A DNA stretch of 64,000 bases from Trissonchulus latispiculum (lineage: Eukaryota; Nematoda; Enoplea; Enoplida; Ironidae): the NCBI GenBank assembly GCA_030248195.1, contig JASAND010019857.1, forward strand, positions 124,001 to 188,000. The letters run 5' to 3'. This document shows positions 1 through 12,400 of this stretch, in pieces (position 1 is the first letter of the stretch; each line of letters starts with the position of its first letter). The notes beneath the pieces are model-generated. The model saw only the letters and a program-made list of their open reading frames with translations, was not told where the DNA came from and did no database searches. A program made the translations under genes and the position numbers.

Positions 1-2286
1 CGGAAGAAAACCTGCTGGCAGTCCAGTGCCGTTTGGCGAATCCCCTGGAATGAGGGATCTACTCTGAGTCTGACCCAGACAGAGGCTGCTGTCTGCATTA
101 TTTGGCTGCAGCCGGGGAACATGTTTTTCCTCAAAACAGTCGACAGTCGCAGACTGTTGGTTGTTTCGGATCGGTAGGTCGGAAATGGTTGGCACAGAGT
201 CGATTTGAAGTTTCTGGATCATACATACATTGTCCGGCTCACTCGCTCTATGTTTACGTGCTGAGGCTGATGAGCCATAATTAATTGCCTTTTTCCCAGG
301 CTCCCGAGTTCGCGTCCGTGAAGGATCGCATTCAATGACGGATCAAGACGGCAGTGATACTACATAACTGCAGCCTCGCCTGGTTAGGCTATATCATAAT
401 GTCAGTGCCGTCAAGCTATGCTTGCCTCAGTTGTTTTCTTTATTATATAATTGCTGATGCAGATGCACTGATGTCTGATGAGGGGACGCATAATCTTCAA
501 ACATTTTGGTTCGAGGGTGCCCGTGAGGTGCCACGTCGCCAGTAAGCTGGTTGAATGTCCCTCACATCCTCGGAGTATATACGTGCAATCGTCCGTGTCA
601 GTCATGTCTGAGACAGCAGGTCGGTCGCATAAGCCACGGAGGATCATTGACCCACATCCCCCTTAGACCTAGTCGGTCGCTTCCTTTTGGGTCATTTGAT
701 CTGGCTGCTGCACCCGCTAAGTATTAAACCTGCCAAGACTGACGCCCATATTGCCTCCGGGCAGATCGGGCGAGAACAGACAGATAGCCATAATTAGTAA
801 ATTAATTGGGATTGTTTTGATTTCAGGATTGACGATTCTGTCCATTCTGTGGAACTGTTCAGCTTTGACGGGGACTGGATTCGAGTGATCACTCGGGGTC
901 ACGCCCAGCTGCTGAAGCCGCCTCGGGGCTACATTCGATGGCCAAAAGGTCAGAAGTTGATTCAAATTAAAATTAAGATTAAATTTAGTCATGGACTAGA
1001 AAATGGCCTATCGTTGTAACGAATTGGTGTAAGGGCTTTTTGGCCTCCCGGGGATCAAACCAAGGACGCCCCCTTTTTGTATACGTCTGTATACGAGAAT
1101 GTTGCCAGTTGTACCTACCCTGGAGGCACGCTATATGTTATCAGAGCAAAAACTATGCTCTGCTCGCTAGCGGCCCACCCTCTCCCCGTACATTAGACCC
1201 TAGTAGTGACCCCACAAATCAGTACCTGGTCGAATCTGAGGTACGTTCACTCGCTCTATACTTGTGTGTTAAAGCTCGAAGGGGAGTCAGCGAGCAGTTA
1301 ATCAGGAACACATAGAACCCAAACATAGCGCACGAAATTCTTTGAAGTGATGGGCCTAATTTGCAGGGGAGGGGGGTCAGCCGTTAGCGTGCAGAGCAGA
1401 GTTTTTGCTCTGATAACATAGAGTGTGCCTAGTGGCACACTTTTATATCATGTACTTTTGCTACTGCTATCAAGAGTACATAATATAAGAGTAAGAAACT
1501 CTTACAGTAGCATGTACAAATCATGCTAGGTATGCTCGGCGCGTTAAGTCGGGCCCCACCGAAAGTCTCGGGAGGGGTCCCACTTAGCACTAACTACACG
1601 CTTTCATATAAGCTTGTGTCTGCTCGCTGATTCGCCCATTAGCCTAATGCTTCCTGCAGGTAATTTATTAGTTATTTTAATTAATTAATTATAACTTTAA
1701 TTAGGTTAATGCAATTAAAAACTAACTTGACAGCTTTGTAGCATTTTTTCTGCTCTTTCCACTGATATAAAAATTGCTGCATACTACAAAAATTCGAAGG
1801 AATGTAATTTGCAACAATTTTTATATCATTAAAAAGAGCAGAAAAAATGCTACAAAGTTGTCGAATTAGTTTTTTAATTAATTAATTAATCAATCAATCA
1901 ATTAATTAATCCAAACAGTTGACTATAATGATATGATCTGTTTTATAGATGTATTGGCCAGTCCGTTCTATCCCGACGAACTGCTGGTAGTGGACGAAAC
2001 CAACCAGGTGTTTCGATACAGCTGTCATCCTCAGAACTGTGGTCAATATCTGGGCAAACTCTGTCACTCTATGGGCATTGAGACGGCCTATGCGCTGGCC
2101 GAGATTGATGGCTCTGCCTCGGAACACTACAAAAAGTCCCTCCTAATGCTGGGGACGGCCAATGTCCACTTTGACGGTCAACTGAAGCGAATGGTCAGTC
2201 AGACGGTGCTGAACAAAGTGGAGCCGCAGCCGCAGAGAGCCACTCCAGCGGGCAGAACCGCCAAGAAACCGCTGGATAAGCTTTAA
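1..2286 (+). CDS. 3' end of an unidentified gene (last three exons)
   Basis: Three exons join without a frame break: 1-173 (open at the window edge, ends in phase 2), 827-948 (phase 2 in, phase 1 out) and 1949-2286 (stop TAA 2284-2286). The donors are gtaggt and gtcaga; the acceptors are tttcag and ttatag. The visible product is about 210 residues. The first exon is rich in Trp (CWQSSAVWRIPW), and the middle part has alternating strands (VHSVELFSFDGDWIRVITRG, then ELLVVDETNQVFRYS) that resemble beta-propeller blades. The tail is basic and Pro/Ala-rich (AGRTAKKPLDKL). I do not recognise the family; a propeller or WD40-like protein is only an inference from the strand pattern. Intron 2 contains two inverted-repeat elements. 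The splice-phase agreement makes a real gene likely, but its function is unknown. Confidence 0.6.
1126..1428. repeat. Inverted-repeat (MITE-like) element in intron 2 of the 5' gene
   Basis: Arms of about 48 bp at 1126-1173 and 1381-1428 are reverse complements with only a few mismatches (core GTTATCAGAGCAAAAACT). No coding capacity is seen between them. This is probably a non-autonomous DNA element or its remnant; no clear target duplication was found. Confidence 0.6.
1711..1880. repeat. Foldback/MITE with about 70-bp arms
   Basis: The left arm (about 1711-1781) and right arm (about 1810-1880) are near-perfect reverse complements that share TTTGTAGCATTTTTTCTGCT. They are separated by under 30 bp and flanked by TTAA-type simple sequence. 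The element sits in the intron just upstream of the last exon of the 5' gene and would form a long hairpin in its pre-mRNA. Confidence 0.7.
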
Positions 2287-4770
2287 GCTAATTTGCATAA
2301 TTTATTATATATATGATTTTTTGCTATGTATGATATATATAATTGTTGCAGCCAAGAGATGACAGAGTAGGGTGATGTTGATAGAAAGAACCAGATTTAG
2401 AAAACGGTTTTCTAAAGTTAAGGGGATGGGTGGGTTTTGTTTTAGGTGCCAAGGCGTTTTTGTAAATTTCGCACTGTGGCACAATATTTGGTGCTGACAT
2501 GCTTTCTTGTAAGTATATACTGTCGTTTAAATTATTTAAATGGATCGTTTAAATTTTTGTTATATGTGTACAACTTGTTATTTATATTTGTGCTTTCTGT
2601 TTGTATATTTATTGCTGTGTTTTATATTTTGTGAAGGAAATATATACATTAAAGTGTTATCTAAAGTCGTACTATAGTACGTCAGCCAGAAGTTGGTAGG
2701 TAAGCTGAGCGGTCTAACAATTGTAAAAAGATTTGGTTTTGCCGGGAATCGAACCGCTAAGAAAAAGCATCCACAGCTGTTGAGGGAAGGATAGAAAACA
2801 GGCGAGAGGACAACAGAGAAAGTGGCTGGATCTCTTTGGCGGTTGGTCGTAGCTTATGAAGACCTCGCCAAGGAAAAATCATGGGGATGCCCGCAAGATG
2901 AAAGTTCGAGGATAAAAATTTAGTAAGACTACACACAAGATTATCACGGGCTACCTAGTCCCAAGACACTAGCTACCTAGCTAAAAACTTATTTAGTAAT
3001 AAAAATTATAACGTATGTTTTTTGTTAGGTAATGCGATAACAACCAACTGGGATAAACTTTTTTGTTTACTTTGAATTTTAAAGTTTTTTTCTTACTTTG
3101 AATTTGCTCCATTACAAATGCTGTTACTATATGCACAACATTAAAACTTGTAAAAAATTAAAACTTTAGTATGGTCGAGCAAATTGTTTCGATAATTAAC
3201 GGTAAGATTCTATTGTGCATCTAAATGCAGACAGCGCCTTCTGAACAGAATCTTGTAAACATTAAAGTTATATTTACGAGGAAATGTATGTACAGTCGCT
3301 TGATTACACAAAATAGCTAACAGTGTTAATTACTTGAACTTTGATTGACTTTCGTCTCAGATGCCGATAGCTCAAAAATAAGAAAATAAGTACTCAACTT
3401 TCGAAGTTTTCTACTCCTGTAAAATTTACTACTTTTATAAAAAATATTGCTTCAATCTTGCGTGCTGAGAACACCACCTTCCATTTACCAATTTTTTGAG
3501 AAGGTATACTCAATTTCCGACTACATCCCATCGGGCTCTCATCTTTTCTATGAGGTTAATATTCAGATATGTAAGCTGGTTAAAGTTTTCATTCGGCGCC
3601 CGTATCGGTCACGTCTGAACGAAAGTGCCCGTCTTTCATCAATTACAATTGGAATTTTAGAACAGAAAATTTCAAAAATTTGTAACAAAAGCGATGAAAT
3701 CCAGGGGCTCTAAACGTTGCTACACAGAGGCTGACAGCGAGAAGATTAAATCTACTCTTAGTTCTAAGGATTAAGCTAGCCTAGTGTTGGTCTAACCTAA
3801 CCCAGACGGTCAGCCTGAAAGGTACGTGAGTTCAATTAGCCTCCTAACAAAGATATGCAGAATATGTTTCTCGTGAGACTGTAACCGTAACTCCTACTCA
3901 GCAGAGATGTCGGTTAGATTTACTCGACTCGGTACTCCAGAGAAGCTATATACACTATTTATTGAGAACAGGAAACAATTAAGGTTACTTTCACTGCAAT
4001 TACTGAGACACTACAGAAGGTCAGAGAAATGATAGAAACGAAACAGAACGGTAACCTGTTTACTAGCCCTAGTTGGTGCTTATAAAATATGCCAAGTTTC
4101 AATCACAGTCCGCTACTTTCAGGTCTGTTTGAACGTAGGTTTGAAGACGGAGTCTTAGTTATTCACAGTCACTGGTCTTGTTGGTGAAATAGTGCGCTTA
4201 TTAGTAACCTATGACTATTGTGTGCCTCTTCCTATTGTGTATCGTCGTAGAGTCTCTACTAGTAAATGCACAAATCCACCCGTCCCAGCTTTGGACCTTT
4301 TAGAGAGTTTTCGGAAAGCTGCAGAAAAATATGACTGTTAATAACAGATGTTTTCAATTAATAGAAAAAACAGCACAGTTTCAAAACAAATTTCTGAAGC
4401 AATTTGAAAAGTTAATGTGGAAGACTTTGCTCAGGAAAATCCAACCCTTATTCAGTTCCATCAGGGATCAAACTAACTGGACGAACCAAGACAATCCAAA
4501 TGAGCAGAGACCACAGCGGCCAGGTGGCTAGAACCAAGGAAGGAGCCAGGGGTGATCCGAAGAAGCACTCACACTGGAAAGACAGAAGAAGCAGAACCAA
4601 GTGATGGCCGAGCTGATAACCGGAGCTGGCACGAGCAGCAGAGCGGCTGGATCAGAGGTTTGTCGAAGGAAACCAAAAGAGATAATGGCGAAAGAGAATC
4701 GGGAGTCGGGATCGGGCGGCCAGGATCAGAGGATTCGCCTGAGGCCGGGCTCGAAGGCAGCCCGCGCTAG
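2287..4770. other. Gene-free stretch
   Basis: I see no exon with coding character here. Only short open frames without recognisable motifs are present. A partial tRNA-like B-box on the - strand near 2740-2757 has no matching A-box. AT-rich, probably intergenic or old repeat sequence. Confidence 0.5.
2648..2653 (+). promoter_or_regulatory. Candidate polyadenylation signal ATTAAA
   Basis: An ATTAAA variant lies about 360 bases after the stop codon of the 5' gene, in T-rich sequence. It is a plausible but unproven 3' end for that gene. Confidence 0.3.
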
Positions 4771-4772
4771 AA

Positions 4773-5153
4773 CTGAATCAAATGGGTTAAAACCCTTTGT
4801 CGGTTTTAACCCGGATTCAGAGATATTAACTGGATTTCGTCAGGACAAAGGTGAAAGTTTGCTAGTTTGAATTTGGAAACAGCAGACCTATCCTGGATCA
4901 GGACTTTTGAGCAAAATTAGCGAAAACTTGAGGTCGAAAACTTGGAAAGGTGATTAGATGGAATAAAATTCTTCTTTTAGGCGTTTTCGACAAAAAGGTA
5001 GGAAAAAGAAGAAAGTTTGGTGAAAGTTTCGTCTTTTAAAATTAGGAAAACGAGTAGAGGGATTTCCATCGGAAATCCCCCACCAATGACGTATTCCTGA
5101 ATTTCCTCTTCAGGAAATTCAGGGAAATCCAGCTAATATCAACTGATATTAGC
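4773..5153. other. Cluster of perfect stem-loops
   Basis: There are four compact hairpins. GGGTTAAAACC at 4784-4794 pairs with 4802-4812, with flanking CTGAATC/GATTCAG also pairing. GGGATTTCC at 5059-5067 pairs with 5071-5079 (3-nt loop). CCTGAATTTCC at 5096-5106 pairs with 5113-5123. GCTAATATC at 5132-5140 pairs with 5145-5153. The stems are unrelated in sequence, so this is not one tandem repeat. See the similar tract at 9.4-14.3 kb. Confidence 0.7.
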
Positions 5154-7149
5154 ATATACATGAAAGCAACAGTGATATATCAAATAGTCTAGGGCGGCGA
5201 GAGCCCGATTTGAACGTATGATTTTTCGAGAGAGGGACTCGAGGTCCGATTAGGTGGTTTTAGACTCGCATTTACATAGGTTATAAATCCTAAAGGAGAT
5301 TGGGACCGCTCATCCTAGAGGGTGATTTGAGAAACCGGGCTTCTGAAGCCCAACCCCAATTTAGGTAGACCTTCCCCCCAGGTGTACCCCAATCCCAACC
5401 TAGGCTCCAGATGGGAGAAAGTTTTAAAGGTGGGTATCCTATAGGGGAGAGGCAAGGCCTCTCCCAACAAAACAACTCATGGGGTGTCTGTGATTTTCCC
5501 CCCCAGCATTTTGGCCACGCGAGAGAGCGAAAGTAGACGACCGCTCGTCACCAAACCCAAATCACAGACTGACTGGAAACTGCAGATTTTGGTCTCACGT
5601 TAACTTTTGCCTCGTGTCTTTTGCAATCATCTTTCGATGATTGGTTGCTTTCATGCTCGCGTTTCGTCATTGGTCGGTTTGAAGAGGAAGACCCAGCCTC
5701 CTTCTTTTGAATTTGCACCTGGGCTGTTTGTCATCTTAGTTACATAATTTTTTATGATTTTGGGTCCGTTTTCGAGTGGCCCAAAGTACCCCAACAGCCC
5801 TGGCCCTAAAATTTTATAGCGTTTTTGTTCTTAAGGACCTTTGTCCTGGGACTGATTTCTATAGACTTAGATTTTGTTTGCCAAACAGATGAAGAAACAA
5901 GAGGTAGACTGGCAGGCAGACCACGAGAACGAGGAACTAAAAATGAAGAGAAATCGTAATACGGACAGGGGGCCTGGAAGCCCAAGATAAGATAAGCAGT
6001 ACCTTAATGGAGCTTAAGTTTTACGTAGCTTACTGATTAGTTAGGATCCTAGAAGTTTTCGAAAGATTAATAGTAATTATGAACGTTTTTAACTCTTATT
6101 GGAAGGGTGACAAGTGCACTAGATTATAAAAGGGTCCCCCTCTAACGTCACTCTTCATGATGTAGAAAGGGGAGAACGTGGTCCTCACATACTCATAGAC
6201 ACGCAGGCCAGACTATACATATTCACACAGGCTAGACTCTACACATTCACGCAAGTCAAGAGGGAAGAAACAGTTCGGGTTGCCTTAATAGCATGTTTAC
6301 ACGTGAAGACTGTTTTCCGCACTAATAAACTCAAAGACATGTGACTGTGATTGAAACATATTTGACTCGTTGAACCTCGGCATAGTAGACAGGTGCACAA
6401 ACACTAAACAAATTACCTTAAAACTATACATTTGTTTAAAATTGGCAAACACTGACGCATGCACTGTACACACAAGGTTAATAGAGTTGTTATAATTCAA
6501 TTTTCGTTACAAATTCATTAAAATTAATTTAGAGACATTTTCAGAACTGCATTTGTAATACACACAAAATTACTTAACAAAATTTAAAAAATCAGAAGCA
6601 TGAAAACAAAAATTACGAAATTCCAGAATAAAGGAAGTAGAAATTTTCCCTTACAATACATGTTTCTAATTTTTCAAGAATGTTTGACATTTAATTTTGT
6701 CTTAACAGACGGGAGCCAAAGAAACATTAGAAATTTCTCTTAATTCTATGCATCGGCTTCTGCGAAAGCTGAAACGTGCCTCGATAGCCTGAAAAGGGGA
6801 AGCGGGGAGCTGAAGTTGAGCTGAGCTTCAGTGTAAGCTGAAGCTCTGTCGTTTCCAGTTTAGGCTCTAAATTTCTTCTATGGAGTTTCAGCTTCAGTTT
6901 CAGTTCCAATAATTGTACCTTCATTTCACGTTTAGTTTGAAACTCTTAATTATTATCAGTCTCATCCTACATATTTCTCCTTCAGGTCTAAATTTGTTTA
7001 GTTTCAGTTCAAACTAGATTTTTAGTTTTAATTTCAGTCACTAGTTTGAAAAAAAGACAATATGAATGGCAACACTGAATGCAACCACAAAATCCAGCTT
7101 TTGCAGAATTTAACCTCCCGCATAAAAATTAGTTTAAGTCCATTTTTAA

Positions 7150-7262
7150 GAGTGGAACCGGCTGGTTCCAAATCCTACCGGTTCCGGTTCCGGTTCTAAA
7201 AATCCTTCCGGTTCGGTTGCGGTTCCGGTTCCGGTTACAACCGGTTCTAGTGGAACCGGCCC
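7150..7262. repeat. GGTTCC-word cluster
   Basis: GGTTCC or close variants recur about every six bases, together with inverted GGAACC copies (GTGGAACCGGC appears near both ends). The composition and layout resemble the other word-reiterated elements in this window (38.4, 47.9, 56.3 and 59.1 kb). Confidence 0.55.
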
Positions 7263-8796
7263 CAATTGAGTCACGCACGGTTCAACTAAATATTGACTTT
7301 TTAATTGGTTCGCCAAAAGTCGCCTGGCGAACCAAGTTTTGAGTAATTAGCTCATTTTGTGCCAGCTGATAGTCCTTCAAAGTATTCCATGAGTCACTCT
7401 TTAGAGTTTAATAAAATTTCAAAGAAAAGCGGAATTTTTTGTTAGAATTTTTAATAAAAATACTACGTCTAATTTGCCTGAGGGGTCACTTTGGTCAAAA
7501 ATCGATAGTCATGGATTTTTTAATTTTATTTTCATTTCTCATTTTCATACATAATATGCCCCCATATGTTCTTAAAAAGAAGACAAAATATTAGTATTCG
7601 AAATCAAACTGTGACAGAGTTATTCAGATTCAAAGCTGGAAAACTTGAAAATTCCGGCGATGAGCCCTTCAAGGTCAGGTGGAGACCGAACGCGATAAAG
7701 AACATTGTTAACCGATACACCAAATTAAAGCCTTTACTAAGGTAATATTTAAATGCAGACGCGGCTGAAGGCTAACTATTCAGGCATTCACAATGCCTGC
7801 TTGAGTGATGCAGTGACCTAATTTTGGAGGACTGCCTAATATAACTTTATCCCATTTTCTCTTGCACAGACAGCATTTTAGACCAATGGTTCTATGAGAA
7901 AGGTCGCTCCTCGTTTCATTAGCTATCGATTGATACCCAATTTGTCTATATTTGGAAAAAATTTAAAAGTAGGCATTTTTTACCTATAAACACAAAACGT
8001 ACCGCCACCGCCACAGCAGTCAACATTGACGCATTTGTTTTGGCTACATTATGTGACAGACATGGATATATTAATATGCCAAGTTTGGTGATTTTTTGCC
8101 ACATTATGAGTGAGAAATTATCAAAAGAATGTGAAAATTATGAAAAATGGCCATTTTTACCAAACTTTGCTGCTTTGGCCAAATTTTTTGAGCTTACTAT
8201 AGTTGATAGAAACTTGCAAATACTTTCCTAAGTCGTGTTTTTATCCGCAGAGTGCAGGTATCTATTGGCCATTTTCGTAACTTTTGCCAAACGTTCATCA
8301 GACAAGCAAAAGAGTACTGTAGGTCCTGTTTTTCATGGACCAAATTCGCTTTATTTTCAAAAATTAATTCTGACATTAAAAATTCACCAAAAATCCGTCA
8401 CTCAACACAATTACACCAAACTAGAAGCTGCACTCTGCAATATGTAATGGAATTAGTTAAACGAAAAGTCAAGTTTTGGAGAATCAATCCAAAAAGAAGG
8501 ATTTGATCAATTGTCATTCGAAAATGGCAAAGAAGATCTCAGAAAGTGGCCCAAGTTTATAATTGTATTTTGTATGAATGAACGTCCAAGCCGTATTTGT
8601 ATCTACATATCTAAGAACAGGGTTGCCAATCTCTAAAATATACCGAATTCATCATAAACTATAAGGGAAGACTAGTTTAAATTCGCATTATAGGGTCAGG
8701 AGTGCTACCAACACTGAAAGAACAATATTATAACTTGATACACTTATTAGTTAGTTAGGTAGTTTGTAGAAGTCTCTTAGTATTTTTCCTTATGAA

Positions 8797-8907
8797 AAGC
8801 TGGTGCCTTTTCATTAGAATCTCATTACCTCTGTTTCAAGGTAGTTAATAAAAGAAATCCCAAGTATCTGTACATAATGAAAAGCTGGTGCCTTTTCATT
8901 AGAACCC
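8797..8907. repeat. Duplicated hairpin motif
   Basis: The string GAAAAGCTGGTGCCTTTTC followed by ATTAGAA occurs twice, about 81 bases apart. In the second copy TAATGAAAAG (8875-8884) pairs perfectly with CTTTTCATTA (8892-8901) around a 7-nt loop. Confidence 0.6.
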
Positions 8908-9437
8908 TATTATCAAGCAGTTAATGACCTATTGTCAATCACCGAAAGATGAAAGGAAAAGTCTTTAATGTGATCGAAGAAAATATTTAATTTCTCTTTA
9001 GTACCAACCAACAACTTTAGTTTATAATCAAGCTTAGTCATATGAAGATGGTTCATTAGTATATAGTAGCTATTATGCGGAATTAGTATTAATTACCAGT
9101 AATATGTAGCTAAATATGCGTAGGTAATTATATTTAAGCGTAGGTAGTTCTATTTAATGTCATTTAGCTTTTATTTTCTATTTTTGATGTTAGTTACGTT
9201 AAATTAGTAACAATAAGAGTTAATTTGTGTTAATTAGGGTTAATTAGTGTTAATTAGGTAATAATTACGTAATGGTCGAAATTTTACATGGAGACATGAC
9301 TAGGTTCATTCGAAAGGCAATTCTTCGCTGATTCCGAAAATGTCAATTTTATTTTCTAACTCCCAAAATTGAGAAAGTTATGATCGAAAATCTTTTAGTA
9401 AAAATATTTTCTATTTCGTAATTTTGGTCTCTTTAAA

Positions 9438-12400
9438 AGGTTTGTGTTAACTTAAGACTTACACAACCTTTGTGTTAAGTCCAGTCCAATTGTCTGGGAA
9501 GCTGTCTGCCTCCTAGACACCGTAGTAAACTCTTACTACTGCGGCCATTCATTCCTCCCTACACGTGAGGCTGTCCTCGCCTGAACTTTAGGCTGGCCTC
9601 AGTCCAGCAGAAGATTTGCCTCTCGAAAAGAGAGTTAGTACACACTTTTCTCCAATTTTAATGGTTTGGGGCCTAATTGCCCCAAAAATAAATTAAACTA
9701 AAAAGAAATAAACTAAACTTAGGTAGTTAAGTACGTAGAATTTATTGATATAACTTTTGTTTAGCTAGAAAATACGTAGGAATTATTATGTGCATATTTT
9801 TTCACCTTTTTCGTTTTATTTGTCTCCTTGTCCTCGGTCAAGTGAGGACAAAGAGTTTCCAGCAACAAGAAGCAATTGTTGCCAAGGCTAACGAGCAGCG
9901 TCCCTTGTTTTCGGCCAAAAGTTCAAATCAAAATTAAAAGTGAGGGGCCTGAAAACAAGGGAATAATAAACCATTTTTAACCATAATTAGGAAATTATTT
10001 CGCTCAACTTAACTCATTGAAGTCTTACCTATTTCATGCCGGTTCAGAACGGCCTAAGTTTTTCACCTTTTTGTCAATCTTTAGGCAAGTCAAGATTACG
10101 TTTTAATCGCCTGTCCCTTTGGTTACGTTTACGTGTAAACCTAAAATTTTATAAAATTCGCCCAAGTTTCGTCCCCGAAATTTATCAAAAAGTTGGTCAG
10201 TTGGGGGCAATATTTCGCCATTATCATTAATCTGGGCCCCAAACTGAACTCCAGGCCAAAAAGAGCCTGGAGCTTTATGTGTAAAAGATAGGAAGCTTCT
10301 AGAAGTTTCTACAAACTTCTAGAAGCTTTCCTCCAAAATTAAAGGATCCGCGCTAATTACAAATTGTCGGCGAGCTGTCAGCGAACTGTCGCCCGCCCCC
10401 CAACTTTCAAAATTCCAGTCAGTGCTCGTTTAGTCACGGCCGAAAGCGGTCGCAAAATGTCCCCATGTCCCCCGTGTACTGCTTCTCGTGTCACTGGTGT
10501 GACACGGGAAAAAATTAGGGATCTCTTTGGCCTTTGGGACAGAGAGGTAAACTGAGTTCACACCCGAGCACCTACAGCTTGAACGGCCGCATGGACCTCT
10601 TATGTCCGGCCTTAATCTGCTGACTAGGACAAAAATTTAGGTCTTATATTGTGGCCCTTTTTGGCCAATTTTTATATTATTGTGTTTCGACCATTTGGCC
10701 CCTTTTTTATATTTTAAAGCCAAATGGCCATCCTTTTTATGAATCCAAGCCACGGCCAGGAGGCCAACATTTTGTATTTTTTGGGCCTTTAAGCCCCGAT
10801 CTTTCAGTATTTTCGGCCTGATGGCCAGTTTTATGTTTTCTAGCATGTTGGGCTTTCGAGCCAATTTTCTTTCTTTCTTTCTATTTATTTTTTTATTTCA
10901 AATTTAGGGGCAGCTCATGTAAACCCCTCCTGTTCGATGGAGGTCTTGAGAATTGCCCCAACTTTTGTTGTTTTATTTTTTATACACGGAACTCTCTAAT
11001 TATTGAGGCTTATTGGCCTCCTCCCCATTTCTATTTTAGTTCTTGTTTGTCTTATTTTGTTTAACTTTTTGGATCAAGCTGTGATCCGTGTTTTTATGAA
11101 ATTTTAATAAGGCCTTGTGGCCTAAAACTGGGGTTTCTTTTTGTAGATTTAACGGGATTTTGAGTGGGACCCAACCCATGAGTTTGAGATAGAGGGTCCC
11201 TTTGCTACGGCCCTGAAATTAATAAGTTAGTTAGCAGAATTGTTCTCCCCACAGCCGGCAACTAGGAGTTGCCGGCCATGAATTTCACAAAAACGACAAC
11301 ATAAACCCCAGTTCTATATCATGTTTTATTTCAGCGTTAGGTCGGCTTCAAAATTATTAGGCAACAAAATTGTATAGGTTATTTTAAACCAATCCTAAAA
11401 CCATGAGTTAATGTCAGTTTTGACCATTTAAATATTAAGTAGTTCTAAGAGGAATGGCCGGCTTCCTCAGTTTTTTGTAATCTTTAATTAATCGTGTATT
11501 TAGTCTGTTTAATATAATCTTTGTTGTTAGTAATAATTGCCGAGCAATTATTACTCACTGGCTTTCTTTCACGCTTCTATGCAAAGTTTTATTAAACTTC
11601 CAAGGTTCAATTTTTCACAAAATTCCTTTTATAAAGCAATTCTGTAGAATTGCAAAAGCCAAACTTGAACTCTACAAAGTCTAAAGTTTAGAGACAAATA
11701 TGCACATAGAATTAGGATTTAGTTAAGTAAATTGTCTTTTTAGTAGATAGATAGTTATTAGAAATATGTGTAGATAATGTATGAATGTGTCCCTAAATTT
11801 ACGTAAAGCGGTTATTCGGGTAAACTCCTCATGGAGCATGAGGTTCCGAAATTAACCAGTTTTCAGAAATGTCCGATTTGTATGAATATTGAATGTTTGG
11901 TTTTGTATGCTTGAAGAATGAATGCTTTGACTGTTGATCGGCAACTCGCGGAAACTCCCCTTGTACGATAGGGGTTGTGAGGATTGCCAAGCCTGTATGA
12001 ATCGTAGTCAAGAATCTGCTCAATTACGGTTCCTAAGCTCTAAACTATGCTTAACGTTGTTTCATTCAAGTAATTATTGTTCAGAAGTACCACTATCTAA
12101 ATAATGCTCAAACTCATTAATACGTTAATTAAACTGATCAGATGCCTGCTAGCAATATGAATAGTAGAATTGGGACAATCCAGAATACGCAAATACTGCA
12201 TGGCAGAATACCAGCAGTAATGGTTGGTTATGGTTTTCCAAACTAGAGATTATGTCAAAACTCGCATAGTCGGTTAAAACAAAATTATATGAAGATAAGA
12301 TGTTGCTAATTTCATGGATTATCCTAATATTTGGCAGTATATCAAGTCTCATCTGGTGCGTGGGATTAATGCCGGTATAACTGCCCAAAAACTCCCATAA

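Larger units (their letters stand above)
5154..9430. other. Gene-free stretch with degenerate repeats
   Basis: No coding exon is recognised. The stretch contains AGCTGAA/TTTCAG-type words (about 6770-7040), a GGTTCC-word cluster (7150-7260) and a duplicated hairpin (8797-8826 and 8875-8901). The short open frames between 8040 and 8506 have no motif I recognise and look like transposon debris. Confidence 0.5.

Noticed and set aside
2690..2760. tRNA-like B-box GCCGGGAATCGAACC on the - strand
   Set aside because: No cloverleaf could be completed; the A-box-like sequence nearby is on the opposite strand.
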